Positions 8,211-15,685 of a stretch of 39,866 nt of DNA are shown here, one piece after another. The position numbers and the translations under genes are program-made. The DNA is from Lysobacterales bacterium (lineage in GTDB: Bacteria > Pseudomonadota > Gammaproteobacteria > Xanthomonadales > SZUA-36). The notes beneath the pieces are model-generated. The model searched no databases and was not told where the DNA came from. It worked only from the letters and a program-made list of their open reading frames with translations. Position 1 is the stretch's first letter, and each line of letters starts with the position of its first letter. Where the stretch lies: contig JANQPM010000087.1 in NCBI GenBank assembly GCA_028289465.1, forward strand, positions 66,520 through 106,385. Reading direction: 5' to 3'.

Positions 8211-10070
8211 TTATGGTCGCGCCCGGCCGATCATCTGATCTCGACGTTCAAAAAGCACTTTCAATTGACGTTCACTCAGCTCATTTTGGAGCAACTCGCG
8301 CAGCGTATTGTCATGCAATTCTGCCAGCGCAGTTCGCCACTCTCCATCAATAGGAATCTTGCCGTTTTCCAAGAATGAAAGCGGGCCATTCTGCTCACCA
8401 AATGAATTCTGATGATCGACCAGCATCAGTTTCCATTCACCGGGATCGTACATCATTGACGAGGGCGTTCTCGATGGGTTGTTGATGAGTGCGTCAAAAA
8501 TATGCATGACTGCCCGCTGCTTTTCCAGTGGACACCGCACCTTGTCCCCGTGATTTCCGGTAACTCGCTCGCGCTCGGAAATCGCTCCCGTCGGAACGTA
8601 TTGCAGCGTACCCATCTGGCCCTCGATTTCGCGGAGAACAGTTACCGGTACCATCCCGAACTGCAACTGCCGATCAAGTTTATACGCTGCGAGTTCTGGC
8701 AAGTACCGTTCGCCATCCATCGGCATCTTGAAATACGCAAACACCGTTTCATCGCCTTTTTTAACCTGCACCAGATTCCAAGGAGCACCGTTTGCATTCC
8801 AGTCAACCACAACCCCATTGCGCAGGATACCTGCCAGCGCGAGATCATCGGCCAGACGAGGACCAAACCCTCGTTCGCCCGCAGCATATGAAACGGGGCT
8901 CCAATCTGCCGAACCCTCCTGATTGATCGACCTGATTTCGCCATCCGTGATAACCAGCGCATTACCACTGCCGTTGTAGTGGCTCTTTAGCATGCCGGTG
9001 TCAATCATGATGACGCGCCCGTTCATGCGTTTTTCCACGCGGCGCGTACCGGTTGGTGTGTGCCCAATCACGACGCGGCTTGCGTCAAGCTTGGCCAGCG
9101 CGGCATTCAGCACATCTCCCTCGACGAACTTGCTACAGGCTGCGGTACCACGATACCAGGTCGGCCCGGCCGAGTTATTCAACGGTGACTTGCTGAGATC
9201 AATAGCGGCGCGGGCGGCGTACTCCAATCCTGCCTCAATCTTTCCTGACTCCAGCAGCGAGGCCAATAACCGGGGCAGCTCCCTGAACCCGTCGAGCGGG
9301 CTTATCATGCCTGCATCGGTAAGCGCCGCCCGGCTGGCGACATAGTTGGCCAGGTCATTTTTGAGCGTCCGATTAACGCCTTCGAGCCCATTCTCTGCGA
9401 CGTAAGGCGGCAGGCCGCCATGTACAAACACGGTGTCATTGATCACAATCATTATCGGCTTTTCGAGCAGCCACTTTCCATACAGGCCGGCGGGTCCGAA
9501 TGCCTGGCGGTGCCCGAAATACCCTGAAGGGGCCTTTTCTTCAAATTTCGCCCTGGTGACTGACTCGTCGATATCCGCCGGCTGACGCTGGCGAAACCGC
9601 TGGTACCAGAGTTTACGTTCTTCGACAGACTCGGTATCGGAAAAAGCCGCATACTCCTCGCCGGCGACGTAGCGAAGATCGCCGATGAGATTCATGACCT
9701 CGTGGTTGCCCAGCAGTTGATGTACCCGGCCGCCAGCCATGCGAGCTTCTTTCTCCAGGCGCATGACCAGATCCATTACCATCCGCGAACCCGGTCCGCG
9801 GTCAAGCAAGTCACCGGTGATGACGAGGTGGGTACTACCGCCGGACCAGGCTTGATGGTCGTCAATGACTTTCGCTTTTCGCAGCGTTTCGACCAGCGCC
9901 CCGTAAGCGCCGTGAATATCGCTGACAGCGACGATACGCTCCACATCCTTGAAACGCCAATCGTCAGATTGCACCGCAGAAAATGGCAGGAACAGAATCA
10001 GCATCAGGACTGTCAGTGAGCCAGTTCTGTTAAAAGCCGCCCATGTTTTCCAGCGATTGACCATATTCAA
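8211..10070 (-). CDS. Exported metallophosphoesterase fused to a kinase-like C-terminal domain
   Basis: The 619-residue protein begins with a hydrophobic signal or anchor (about 18-34). It then has a calcineurin-like phosphatase domain (about 45-380) with all metal motifs: DIHG (51-54), GDLLDRGP (86-93), GNHE (121-124), HGG (217-219) and GHTPTG (336-341). This resembles Shewanella-like protein phosphatases. The C-terminal 200 residues are extra and look like a protein/lipid kinase fold: ETVFAYFKMP with a possible ATP-binding Lys448, ERYLPELAAYKLDRQL, VPVTVLRE, GTLQ, then HIFDALINNPSRTPSSMM and LMLVDHQNSF (Asp552-His553). In active relatives the loop reads N-x-DR-x-x-N; here it is N-P-SR, so the catalytic aspartate seems replaced. 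The phosphatase call is strong; the kinase-like call is an inference. Substrate is unknown, and the protein is probably periplasmic. Confidence 0.85.
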   Translation of the reverse strand: MNMVNRWKTWAAFNRTGSLTVLMLILFLPFSAVQSDDWRFKDVERIVAVSDIHGAYGALVETLRKAKVIDDHQAWSGGSTHLVITGDLLDRGPGSRMVMDLVMRLEKEARMAGGRVHQLLGNHEVMNLIGDLRYVAGEEYAAFSDTESVEERKLWYQRFRQRQPADIDESVTRAKFEEKAPSGYFGHRQAFGPAGLYGKWLLEKPIMIVINDTVFVHGGLPPYVAENGLEGVNRTLKNDLANYVASRAALTDAGMISPLDGFRELPRLLASLLESGKIEAGLEYAARAAIDLSKSPLNNSAGPTWYRGTAACSKFVEGDVLNAALAKLDASRVVIGHTPTGTRRVEKRMNGRVIMIDTGMLKSHYNGSGNALVITDGEIRSINQEGSADWSPVSYAAGERGFGPRLADDLALAGILRNGVVVDWNANGAPWNLVQVKKGDETVFAYFKMPMDGERYLPELAAYKLDRQLQFGMVPVTVLREIEGQMGTLQYVPTGAISERERVTGNHGDKVRCPLEKQRAVMHIFDALINNPSRTPSSMMYDPGEWKLMLVDHQNSFGEQNGPLSFLENGKIPIDGEWRTALAELHDNTLRELLQNELSERQLKVLFERRDQMIGRARP

Positions 10071-10101
10071 AACGTCTCAGTCGGGACTGCGGCCTTCATC
10101 A

Positions 10102-10139
10102 CAAAAAATGCAGACCAGCCCGAACACGGGCTGGTCTGC
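10102..10139 (-). terminator. Rho-independent terminator for the receptor transcript
   Basis: A perfect 13-base stem, GCAGACCAGCCCG (10110-10122) and CGGGCTGGTCTGC (10127-10139), has an AACA loop. Read on the minus strand it is followed by CATTTTTTGTG, a run of six T residues. It lies after the receptor gene (stop at 10353) and before the phosphatase gene start (10070), so it ends the receptor transcript. Confidence 0.9.
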
Positions 10140-10352
10140 CGGTCAGAAAAGCCTGCTTGAAACTAACTTCGTCAGTTAGTAAAACCCTCTTCTACATATA
10201 AATACAACAAGCGACGAACACCTCCACCATGCCTGCAGTCGAAACTGCCGATGCCGCGCGAAAGTTGTCCGTCCACCGTGCGTTGGTCAGCTAGGATACC
10301 GAAAAATCATGCCTCTAGTACATAGCCGACGAAAAGCCTCGTTACACCCACT

Positions 10353-12500
10353 TTAGAATTTCCAGTTGAACGACATGCGGGCGTTGAAGGGCGCTCCAAC
10401 AGTGGCCTGATGCGTGCTGTGCGAGTTGGGGAAGTAAAGTTCATCGGTCAGATTCTCGATATTGAGCTGAATCCGAAGCTGTTCAGACAGGTCATAGTAG
10501 GCAGCCGCATCAACACGAGTATAGCTCGGCAAGATCGCGGTATTTCCATTGTTGATGAAACTCTCATCTTGATAGATCAGGCCAAGGCCCAACCCAAGCT
10601 TGTCTGTAGCCTGGAAATTATTCCAAATTGAGAACATGTTTTCGGGCAGCTCCCGCGGACGCAGACCTGTCGGGCCGGACCGATTGACCTGTTCACCGTC
10701 GAGGTTGCTATAGCTGGCATATATGGACCAGCGGTCCGTCACTTGCCCCTGAAGCTGCACTTCGAAACCCGTAATCTCCGAGTCGATGACATCCAGGGTT
10801 TCCGGATCATTGTCGGAGACCTGCGGCGAGCTTTGCTCGATCTCGAACACGGCAGCCGTCAGGCTCAGGCCCGGTTGAAAGTCCCATTTCAATCCCGCCT
10901 CGAGGTTAGTGAACGTGTTTGGATCAAGCTGGTTGTTATTGCCATTGATATTCGCGAACTGCTCGCCGCTGCGTGGCAGGAAGGTTTCACTGTAACTACC
11001 GTAAACCGAGATGTTTTCCTGTGGCTTGAAGATCAAACCAAGGCGCGGTGAAGTTTCTTCGTCTTTACGACTCCGCGTTTCATTTGCCGGAACGTTGAAG
11101 ACTTCGATATCAAAGCTGTCGAACCGTGCCCCGACGACTAAATCAAGCTGCTCTGAGAGCTCGATTTCATCCTGGATATAGAAAGAAAAGACGTCAATGT
11201 CTACGCGGGTGTCATCGTTGAGGTCGGTACTGAAGCTGTTAGTTGTCGTTACACCATTGGCATTGGTACCAACGCCACCACGCAGCATGATCGGACGAAT
11301 GACTGAGAAGATTTCATTGTCGTCCATCGTTGTGTCCCAGAATGCATTGAACCGATCCTGGTCTGAAGAAGTATCGATAAATTCGGTACCGGCAACGATG
11401 GTGTGGTTGGTGTTGCCCGTGCTGAATTCCCCAACCAGGTTTCCTGACAGGATCAGGTTTTCACGCTGGGTTGTGTCGACATAGCCATCCAGGGTGACGA
11501 CATTTGGCGTATTGACCGGGTCGTAACCTGAGACGTAGAAGTTCTGATAGAACTTGTCATAGTCGCCATAGAATGCGCTGAAGACGCCTTTCAGATTATC
11601 TGAAAAATCATGTTGCAGCGTTGCGCGCAGCAAATGGGCTTCCAGCGTGGTTTTGTTGAGCTCCGGGTCACCGAAAACGACGTGTCTGAAGGCTTCGACC
11701 GGACGGCCGTCAGAGCCCGTCGGAATGCCGCGGTCAATAAAGCGCTCATGATCGACATATTCATACGACAGATCGAGCGTCGTGTCCGGGTTCAGCTCGA
11801 ATTTGGCCGTTGGATTGATGCCAATCCGGTCTCCATCAAAGAAATCGCGGTGATTCTCTAGCTGCTCATACATTGCATTGATGCGAAAGGCGGAGTTTTC
11901 CGTTGTGGAAAAATTGCTGTCAAGCTGAAGACCAGATCCACCGAACGAGTCGAGACTGCCCTGGATTCCGGAAAACGTTTCGCCGATAACGCCTTTTTTC
12001 GTCACGCGGTTCAGAACGCCGCCGGCGCCGCCACGCCCGAAAAACAGCGCATTGGGTCCGCGCAGAATCTCCACCTGCTCGAGGTTATACAGCGGTCGGT
12101 AGTACTGAACATCGTCACGGATGCCGTCAATGAAGAAATCAGCCGTCGAACGCACGCCCCGAAAGACGACCGCGTCGCGATGGCCTTCTCCCTGTGAACT
12201 GTTCAGGCCAGGCAGATAGTTGACGATATCACCCACGCTTGTGAAACCTAAATCCGTAATCTCGTCGGCAGTCATAATTGACAGGCTTTGCGGCACATCA
12301 ATAATGGGCGTTGGGGTTTTGAGCGCGTTGACCCGGTCTATATAGAGAACCTTCCCGACAACTTCGACCTGTTCCAGATCGACCGTCTCCGGATTTTCGT
12401 CCTGTACATCCTTTTCATGGGTTTGAGCCACCAGAGAAGACCCCGGCACAGCCAGGGACAACGCGGCCACGCTGAACAGACAGAAAATGAATCGAGCCAT
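10353..12500 (-). CDS. TonB-dependent siderophore receptor
   Basis: This 715-residue outer-membrane receptor imports a ferric siderophore using TonB energy. It has a signal peptide (residues 1 to about 25, ending SSLVAQ). The plug domain includes IDVPQSLSIMTADEITDLG, VGDIVNYLPGLNSSQGEGHR, VVFRGVRSTADFFIDGIRDD and VEILRGPNALFFGRGGAGG, all typical of the FhuA/FpvA/CirA siderophore subfamily. The beta-barrel follows and ends with the usual aromatic C-terminus (MSFNWKF). Regulation is visible: a near-consensus sigma-70 promoter and a Fur-type palindrome lie just upstream. The siderophore specificity cannot be read from the sequence; no siderophore biosynthesis genes are in the window. The Fe3+ ABC transporter at 15686 is the other iron-regulated locus here. 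Confidence 0.95.
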   Translation of the reverse strand: MARFIFCLFSVAALSLAVPGSSLVAQTHEKDVQDENPETVDLEQVEVVGKVLYIDRVNALKTPTPIIDVPQSLSIMTADEITDLGFTSVGDIVNYLPGLNSSQGEGHRDAVVFRGVRSTADFFIDGIRDDVQYYRPLYNLEQVEILRGPNALFFGRGGAGGVLNRVTKKGVIGETFSGIQGSLDSFGGSGLQLDSNFSTTENSAFRINAMYEQLENHRDFFDGDRIGINPTAKFELNPDTTLDLSYEYVDHERFIDRGIPTGSDGRPVEAFRHVVFGDPELNKTTLEAHLLRATLQHDFSDNLKGVFSAFYGDYDKFYQNFYVSGYDPVNTPNVVTLDGYVDTTQRENLILSGNLVGEFSTGNTNHTIVAGTEFIDTSSDQDRFNAFWDTTMDDNEIFSVIRPIMLRGGVGTNANGVTTTNSFSTDLNDDTRVDIDVFSFYIQDEIELSEQLDLVVGARFDSFDIEVFNVPANETRSRKDEETSPRLGLIFKPQENISVYGSYSETFLPRSGEQFANINGNNNQLDPNTFTNLEAGLKWDFQPGLSLTAAVFEIEQSSPQVSDNDPETLDVIDSEITGFEVQLQGQVTDRWSIYASYSNLDGEQVNRSGPTGLRPRELPENMFSIWNNFQATDKLGLGLGLIYQDESFINNGNTAILPSYTRVDAAAYYDLSEQLRIQLNIENLTDELYFPNSHSTHQATVGAPFNARMSFNWKF

Positions 12501-12524
12501 AATATTTCCTAGATATGAGAATGA

Positions 12525-12545
12525 GAATGAGAGTTATTCTCATTC
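12525..12545. promoter_or_regulatory. Fur box of the siderophore receptor gene
   Basis: Perfect 8-base arms GAATGAGA (12525-12532) and TCTCATTC (12538-12545) flank GTTAT; further GAGAAT hexamers extend to 12516. The motif matches the repeated GATAAT-like hexamers of Fur sites. It lies between the promoter and the receptor start, a position that blocks transcription when iron is replete. Confidence 0.82.
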
Positions 12546-12555
12546 AGAGAATCGC

Positions 12556-12584
12556 ACTATATGATTAGCCCCGAGCGTTGTCAA
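12556..12584 (-). promoter_or_regulatory. Sigma-70 promoter of the siderophore receptor gene
   Basis: Read on the minus strand: -35 TTGACA (12584-12579), a 17-base spacer, and -10 TATAGT (12561-12556). This is a consensus -35, an almost consensus -10 and ideal spacing, followed directly by the Fur palindrome. Confidence 0.85.
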
Positions 12585-12745
12585 CAGGCACACAGTGGAT
12601 TGAGGAGCGAGTCGCTCGGCCGGCACCGAATGGTCAACATTTCATCGAGTTCCTGCATCGGATGTGTCGGCAATACCCGAGGGGGGAAGGTGGCCCAGGT
12701 ACTGCCGCCGGCAGCGATTGTGAATGTGCCTGCAAGCCACGGCAT
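12581..12745 (-). CDS. Possible 54-residue small ORF upstream of the receptor
   Basis: An ATG at 12745 on the minus strand follows a good GGAGG ribosome-binding site by about seven bases and opens a 54-codon frame. The frame begins MPWLAGTFTIAAGG and ends with TGA inside the -35 element of the receptor promoter. I recognise no family, and the composition (many Pro and Arg residues) is not convincingly coding. The rest of 12585-12882 shows only the short palindrome described separately. Confidence 0.25.
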   Translation of the reverse strand: MPWLAGTFTIAAGGSTWATFPPRVLPTHPMQELDEMLTIRCRPSDSLLNPLCAC

Positions 12746-12853
12746 TAGCGTTCCTCCAAATTAAACGAACCTGCCGGTTTATAGCAGCCTGGTTAGGACG
12801 GCATTACAAATTATCTTCGGACGGTGATCTATTTGGTTCTGGAGAAGCAACAT

Positions 12854-12868
12854 ATCCTATTTTAGGAT
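12854..12868. promoter_or_regulatory. Short palindrome ATCCTA-TTT-TAGGAT, possible operator
   Basis: Perfect 6-base arms with a three-base centre lie just downstream of the XRE regulator gene. The half-site ATCCTA/TAGGAT recurs on the other side of that gene (13193-13198). It lacks a T-run, so it is not a convincing terminator, and the repetition suggests an operator of the adjacent regulator. Confidence 0.4.
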
Positions 12869-12882
12869 GATAGGTACATTAG

Positions 12883-13158
12883 TCATTTGAGCCCCTTTTC
12901 TTTAAGCAGCTTCTCGTATCGCACTGCGAATGCAGAAAATGTGAGGTTAACAGCCCTGCAGATAAAAAAAAGCTCAACACCGTCAAGCCGCCTGTCCCCG
13001 CTTTCGTATTTGGAAATGAAAGATTGAGGTTTTCCAAGTCTTTCCGCTAAATCTTCTTGATAAAGGCCAGCTTCCTTCCGCAACTGGCGCAGGAGTAATC
13101 TGAGAACTTCGTTATGGGGCTGATAGAGGGATTTTTTCACCCTCACTGTATATCCCAC
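12883..13158 (-). CDS. XRE-family helix-turn-helix regulator
   Basis: This small DNA-binding protein (91 residues from GTG 13158) consists almost only of a Cro/CI-type HTH. RLLLRQLRKEAGLYQEDLAERLGKPQSFISKYESGDRR (about residues 20-57) contains the Q-D-L-A-x-x-L-G-K-P-Q-S-x-I-S-K-x-E-x-G signature, followed by DGVELFFICRAVNL. A later GTG (13140) giving VKKSLYQPHNEV is an equally good start. It sits alone in the AT-rich islet, oriented away from the phospholipase-like gene. Palindromic ATATCC/GGATAT and ATCCTA motifs occur around it, consistent with autoregulation. Target genes are unknown; the divergent phospholipase-like gene is a candidate by position. Confidence 0.88.
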   Translation of the reverse strand: MGYTVRVKKSLYQPHNEVLRLLLRQLRKEAGLYQEDLAERLGKPQSFISKYESGDRRLDGVELFFICRAVNLTFSAFAVRYEKLLKEKGLK

Positions 13159-13166
13159 TTGCGGAT

Positions 13167-13185
13167 ATATCCCAGTATAGGATAT
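13167..13185. promoter_or_regulatory. Inverted repeat upstream of the XRE gene, candidate operator
   Basis: ATATCC (13167-13172), a seven-base spacer, then GGATAT (13180-13185), with a related ATCCTA at 13193-13198. It lies immediately upstream of the regulator start, where autorepressors of this family usually bind. Confidence 0.4.
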
Positions 13186-13341
13186 GATGCCAATCCTAAA
13201 ATGAGATTGCTGGTAGTTGCTCCAAGGGAAAAATGGCGGTAAAGAGTGAAATTCTCAAATACAGGCTAGCAATCCTCATCAATCACCGGTGTGGGAGCAA
13301 GAAACCGGATAGGACTGAGAAACAGGAAAAGAAAAAAGGCT

Positions 13342-13378
13342 AGCAATAGGTTTTCCGCACTAAAAAGAACCTATTGCT
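13342..13378. other. Hairpin in the leader region of the phospholipase-like gene
   Basis: A perfect 11-base inverted repeat, AGCAATAGGTT (13342-13352) and AACCTATTGCT (13368-13378), has a 15-base loop. The sequence AGGCTAGCAAT at its left edge is a direct repeat of 13263-13273. A further imperfect stem (AAAGGGGGGAA with TTCTCCCTTT, about 13416-13443) follows. Otherwise 13186-13545 shows no gene I can support; the long frame entering from 13291 has no coding character before 13546. Confidence 0.45.
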
Positions 13379-13545
13379 GCTATAGGGCATCGCATAGATG
13401 CTTATGTTCGCAAGCAAAGGGGGGAAGTCTGATTTCTCCCTTTCCTCATAGCAGTTTTTACGTTATGCGAATAACTGTTAGTGGGCTGCTCCAGCCCTGC
13501 ATGGTAATGCGGGTTATTTTTGATCTAGAAAGGGAGGTCTCATTG

Positions 13546-14259
13546 ATGCGTTTAATTCATCTTGTACCTGTTTTGTTTTTAATCTTTTCACTTGATGTTT
13601 TTGCTCAAGACCCTGCGGAATTGCCACCTATAACAGTTGTAGCCCCCACTACCGATGGCGGTAACATTGTATGTATGGGAAGTGGGTGCGCTAGCGTATT
13701 ATCCGCTCTCAACAACAGCGGGTATAACCCCTTTTACAAAGACCACCTGACTCCAGAAGATGGAGAAGGCAATAGTGACGCAGATCGTGCAAGATTTTGC
13801 AGCAAATTAAAGAAAGATAAGCCGAAAAACTGCACGGTATTGTTATGGCCAACTTTAAATTATCCATCTGCACCTGGATTTGACCCGAACTGGTCGCCCA
13901 ATGGTTGCGGAACCGGCGCGATCGCAAACGCTATTGCAGGAGGATTTTTAAACTATTTAATGGGTAATTTTCACACGATGGATGAACCCTACGAGGGAAT
14001 CAGTTTTCGTTCTGCATGTAATTCACATGACCTCTGTTTTGGAACCATCGGATCCACATTTTCGGGCTGCAACTCCGCATTCAGGACTGACATGAATAGT
14101 GCTTGTGGCTCCACCTATGGATGTAAAATTTATGCCGACGTCTATCACTTTGCCGTCTCGACAGATAAATTTGGGAAAGCTGCCTTCAAAAATTCACAAG
14201 CAGCTTCCCAGTGCGCCAGTTGGGCCAAGCAAATGGAACTTAATCGGTGTAAATTTTAA
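13546..14259 (+). CDS. Secreted phospholipase A2-like protein
   Basis: The start at ATG 13546 is chosen because AGGGAGG lies at 13530-13537 and the protein then begins with a clean signal peptide (MRLIHLVPVLFLIFSLDVFA, cut about residue 20), giving 237 residues. The mature part is cysteine-rich. NGCGTGAIANAI (119-130) and FRSACNSHDLCFG (154-166) carry the phospholipase A2 hallmark C-x-x-H-D-x-C, with His161-Asp162 as the catalytic pair. Later cysteines (FSGCNSAF, SACGSTYGC) would pair in disulphides. PLA2 enzymes hydrolyse the sn-2 acyl ester of phospholipids. The segment before residue 115 matches nothing I know. It lies in the AT-rich islet and is followed after 34 bases by a membrane-anchored protein that may be its partner. 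The fold call is good; enzymatic activity is inferred. Confidence 0.75.
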   Translation: MRLIHLVPVLFLIFSLDVFAQDPAELPPITVVAPTTDGGNIVCMGSGCASVLSALNNSGYNPFYKDHLTPEDGEGNSDADRARFCSKLKKDKPKNCTVLLWPTLNYPSAPGFDPNWSPNGCGTGAIANAIAGGFLNYLMGNFHTMDEPYEGISFRSACNSHDLCFGTIGSTFSGCNSAFRTDMNSACGSTYGCKIYADVYHFAVSTDKFGKAAFKNSQAASQCASWAKQMELNRCKF

Positions 14260-14293
14260 TTCTTAACACCACTATAGCGATGGAGACACGACC

Positions 14294-15166
14294 TTGAAGC
14301 CTAACAATACGATAGTGACTAGTTTGTTTGTGATGGTGGCCGTCTCCATCATTCTAGTTCTGCTTATTATGTTCCGCCCTTCCGCTACCGAAGAAGTCAA
14401 TAATAGTGACCAAGGAGTGCAGATACCTTTAGAAAAAGCAGTGATTGAATCACAGTTGGATTCCAAATCAGCTACGCAAACTGACGTGAAAACAAATGCT
14501 GCTGTTGACACGTCCGTTGATCTGTGGAGCGTCTACCCCGAACGGGATCAAGAGCGTATCACGTCATTCAATGAATTGTATTTTAATGCCTTACAATTCT
14601 ATAACCGCGAGCAGTATGACTGGATGGTTCAGAGAGGCTACCCGACACCTGAAGATATCTTAATGGCAGATACGATGAGCTTGGCTGAACTACAGCGTAT
14701 GGCTGACAGCGGGAGTATCGTGGCAATGAATCTCGTTGTAGACCGGACGTTAAATGAAATGATTAGCCTTCGACACGAGCAAGTAGCGCAGGGGCTTGAT
14801 CCTTATGAAAGCGAAGTGTTTTTTAAATACGCTACCCTTGTCACGAAGTATACTGATATGGCCGCGGAGCATGGATCACCTTTTACCGGCTATCTGAAAG
14901 CCAGAGAAAGCTTTGAACTCGGCACGATTAATAACCCGAGTCCTGGTGCGTTCCAAGAAGCCGTCGAATTATCATTACTTGGTTTCGCATTTGCGGCTTC
15001 CATGGGTGACACTTATGCAGCAAGTCGTGCTCGTACACTTGCAGCTCATGCAAGCGTCGATATTCAAGTTTTTAACCACTATATGCGTTATGATAGTTTC
15101 TTCAAGTCTCTAGTTGGGCCTAACTGTATTCTTCCGCCTGATGAAATGCCTTCCGTGTCGCCTTAG
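14294..15166 (+). CDS. Membrane-anchored protein of unknown function
   Basis: The predicted start is TTG 14294, preceded by GGAG at 14282-14285. The 290-residue protein has one N-terminal hydrophobic segment (about residues 7-27, IVTSLFVMVAVSIILVLLIM) and a large, mostly helical extracytoplasmic part. Segments such as LAELQRMADSGSIVAMNLV and AFAASMGDTYAASRARTLAA weakly resemble Sel1/TPR-like helical hairpins. I recognise no family. It follows the phospholipase A2-like gene on the same strand in the same A/T-rich context, which suggests co-transcription. An immunity or tethering role for the phospholipase would be guesswork. Confidence 0.6.
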   Translation: MKPNNTIVTSLFVMVAVSIILVLLIMFRPSATEEVNNSDQGVQIPLEKAVIESQLDSKSATQTDVKTNAAVDTSVDLWSVYPERDQERITSFNELYFNALQFYNREQYDWMVQRGYPTPEDILMADTMSLAELQRMADSGSIVAMNLVVDRTLNEMISLRHEQVAQGLDPYESEVFFKYATLVTKYTDMAAEHGSPFTGYLKARESFELGTINNPSPGAFQEAVELSLLGFAFAASMGDTYAASRARTLAAHASVDIQVFNHYMRYDSFFKSLVGPNCILPPDEMPSVSP

Positions 15167-15243
15167 TGGCGTATGCAAAACCTACATGAACTTATCCGAT
15201 GAATACCTTCTCTAAATTCAGGCACTCATAAGAATGGGCCAAT

Positions 15244-15435
15244 ATGGTAGGAGAGGCGTTTTTCGGTATGATCTTGGTAGTTGCAGTTCCGGCGTTTTTG
15301 ATCGGGCTGGGGCTAGGATTTATCTTGGGGATGTCCGTAGCATGTAAAAGAGCATCACCTACCACCCAAAAACCCGCCTCACATGAAGCGAATTCTATAA
15401 AAGACAATGAATCTGTGGACTCACCCGATCTGTAA
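15244..15435 (+). CDS. Possible 63-residue small membrane protein
   Basis: ATG 15244 opens a short frame with one long hydrophobic helix (FFGMILVVAVPAFLIGLGLG, roughly residues 6-28, glycine-rich) followed by a basic CKR and a polar tail. The ribosome-binding site is weak. The topology is plausible for a small inner-membrane protein, but I know no homologue. It closes the AT-rich islet before the iron transporter. Confidence 0.4.
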   Translation: MVGEAFFGMILVVAVPAFLIGLGLGFILGMSVACKRASPTTQKPASHEANSIKDNESVDSPDL

Positions 15436-15596
15436 TAATCTGACGGCCTGACTATGGCGGGTCTGATAGGCGATGGGAATTTTACTGTCACGTTTGAGGT
15501 TGTTCATAAGATCGAGTATCCGAGGTGTCAGGTGTTTTTTGTAGACAGCCCTGCTACGAAGCGTAAAACGGCGATTTGATGTTATTGATTATTTGA

Positions 15597-15625
15597 TTGG
15601 CTGTACAATAAAACAAGAATATAAA
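15597..15625 (+). promoter_or_regulatory. Candidate promoter of the Fe3+ ABC transporter operon
   Basis: -35 TTGGCT (15597-15602), 17-base spacer, -10 TATAAA (15620-15625). The Fur box starts seven bases downstream, covering the expected start of transcription. Confidence 0.6.
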
Positions 15626-15631
15626 CCACTT

Positions 15632-15650
15632 GAGAATAAGAATCATTCTC
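15632..15650. promoter_or_regulatory. Fur box of the Fe3+ ABC transporter operon
   Basis: GAGAATAAGAATCATTCTC closely follows the 19-base Fur consensus GATAATGATAATCATTATC, with strong dyad symmetry (AGAAT..ATTCT). It lies between the candidate promoter and the GTG at 15686, indicating iron repression. Confidence 0.88.
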
Positions 15651-15685
15651 ATTAAAATAACCGTTTTGTTCAATCGAGGCCTGTC

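Noticed and set aside
13342..13378. Integron attC site
   Set aside because: The hairpin lacks the required GTTRRRY and RYYYAAC core sites, and no integrase is visible.
13291..13545. N-terminal extension of the phospholipase-like protein
   Set aside because: The extra 85 residues are Arg/Ser/Cys-rich without a signal peptide, while ATG 13546 has a strong ribosome-binding site and a signal peptide.
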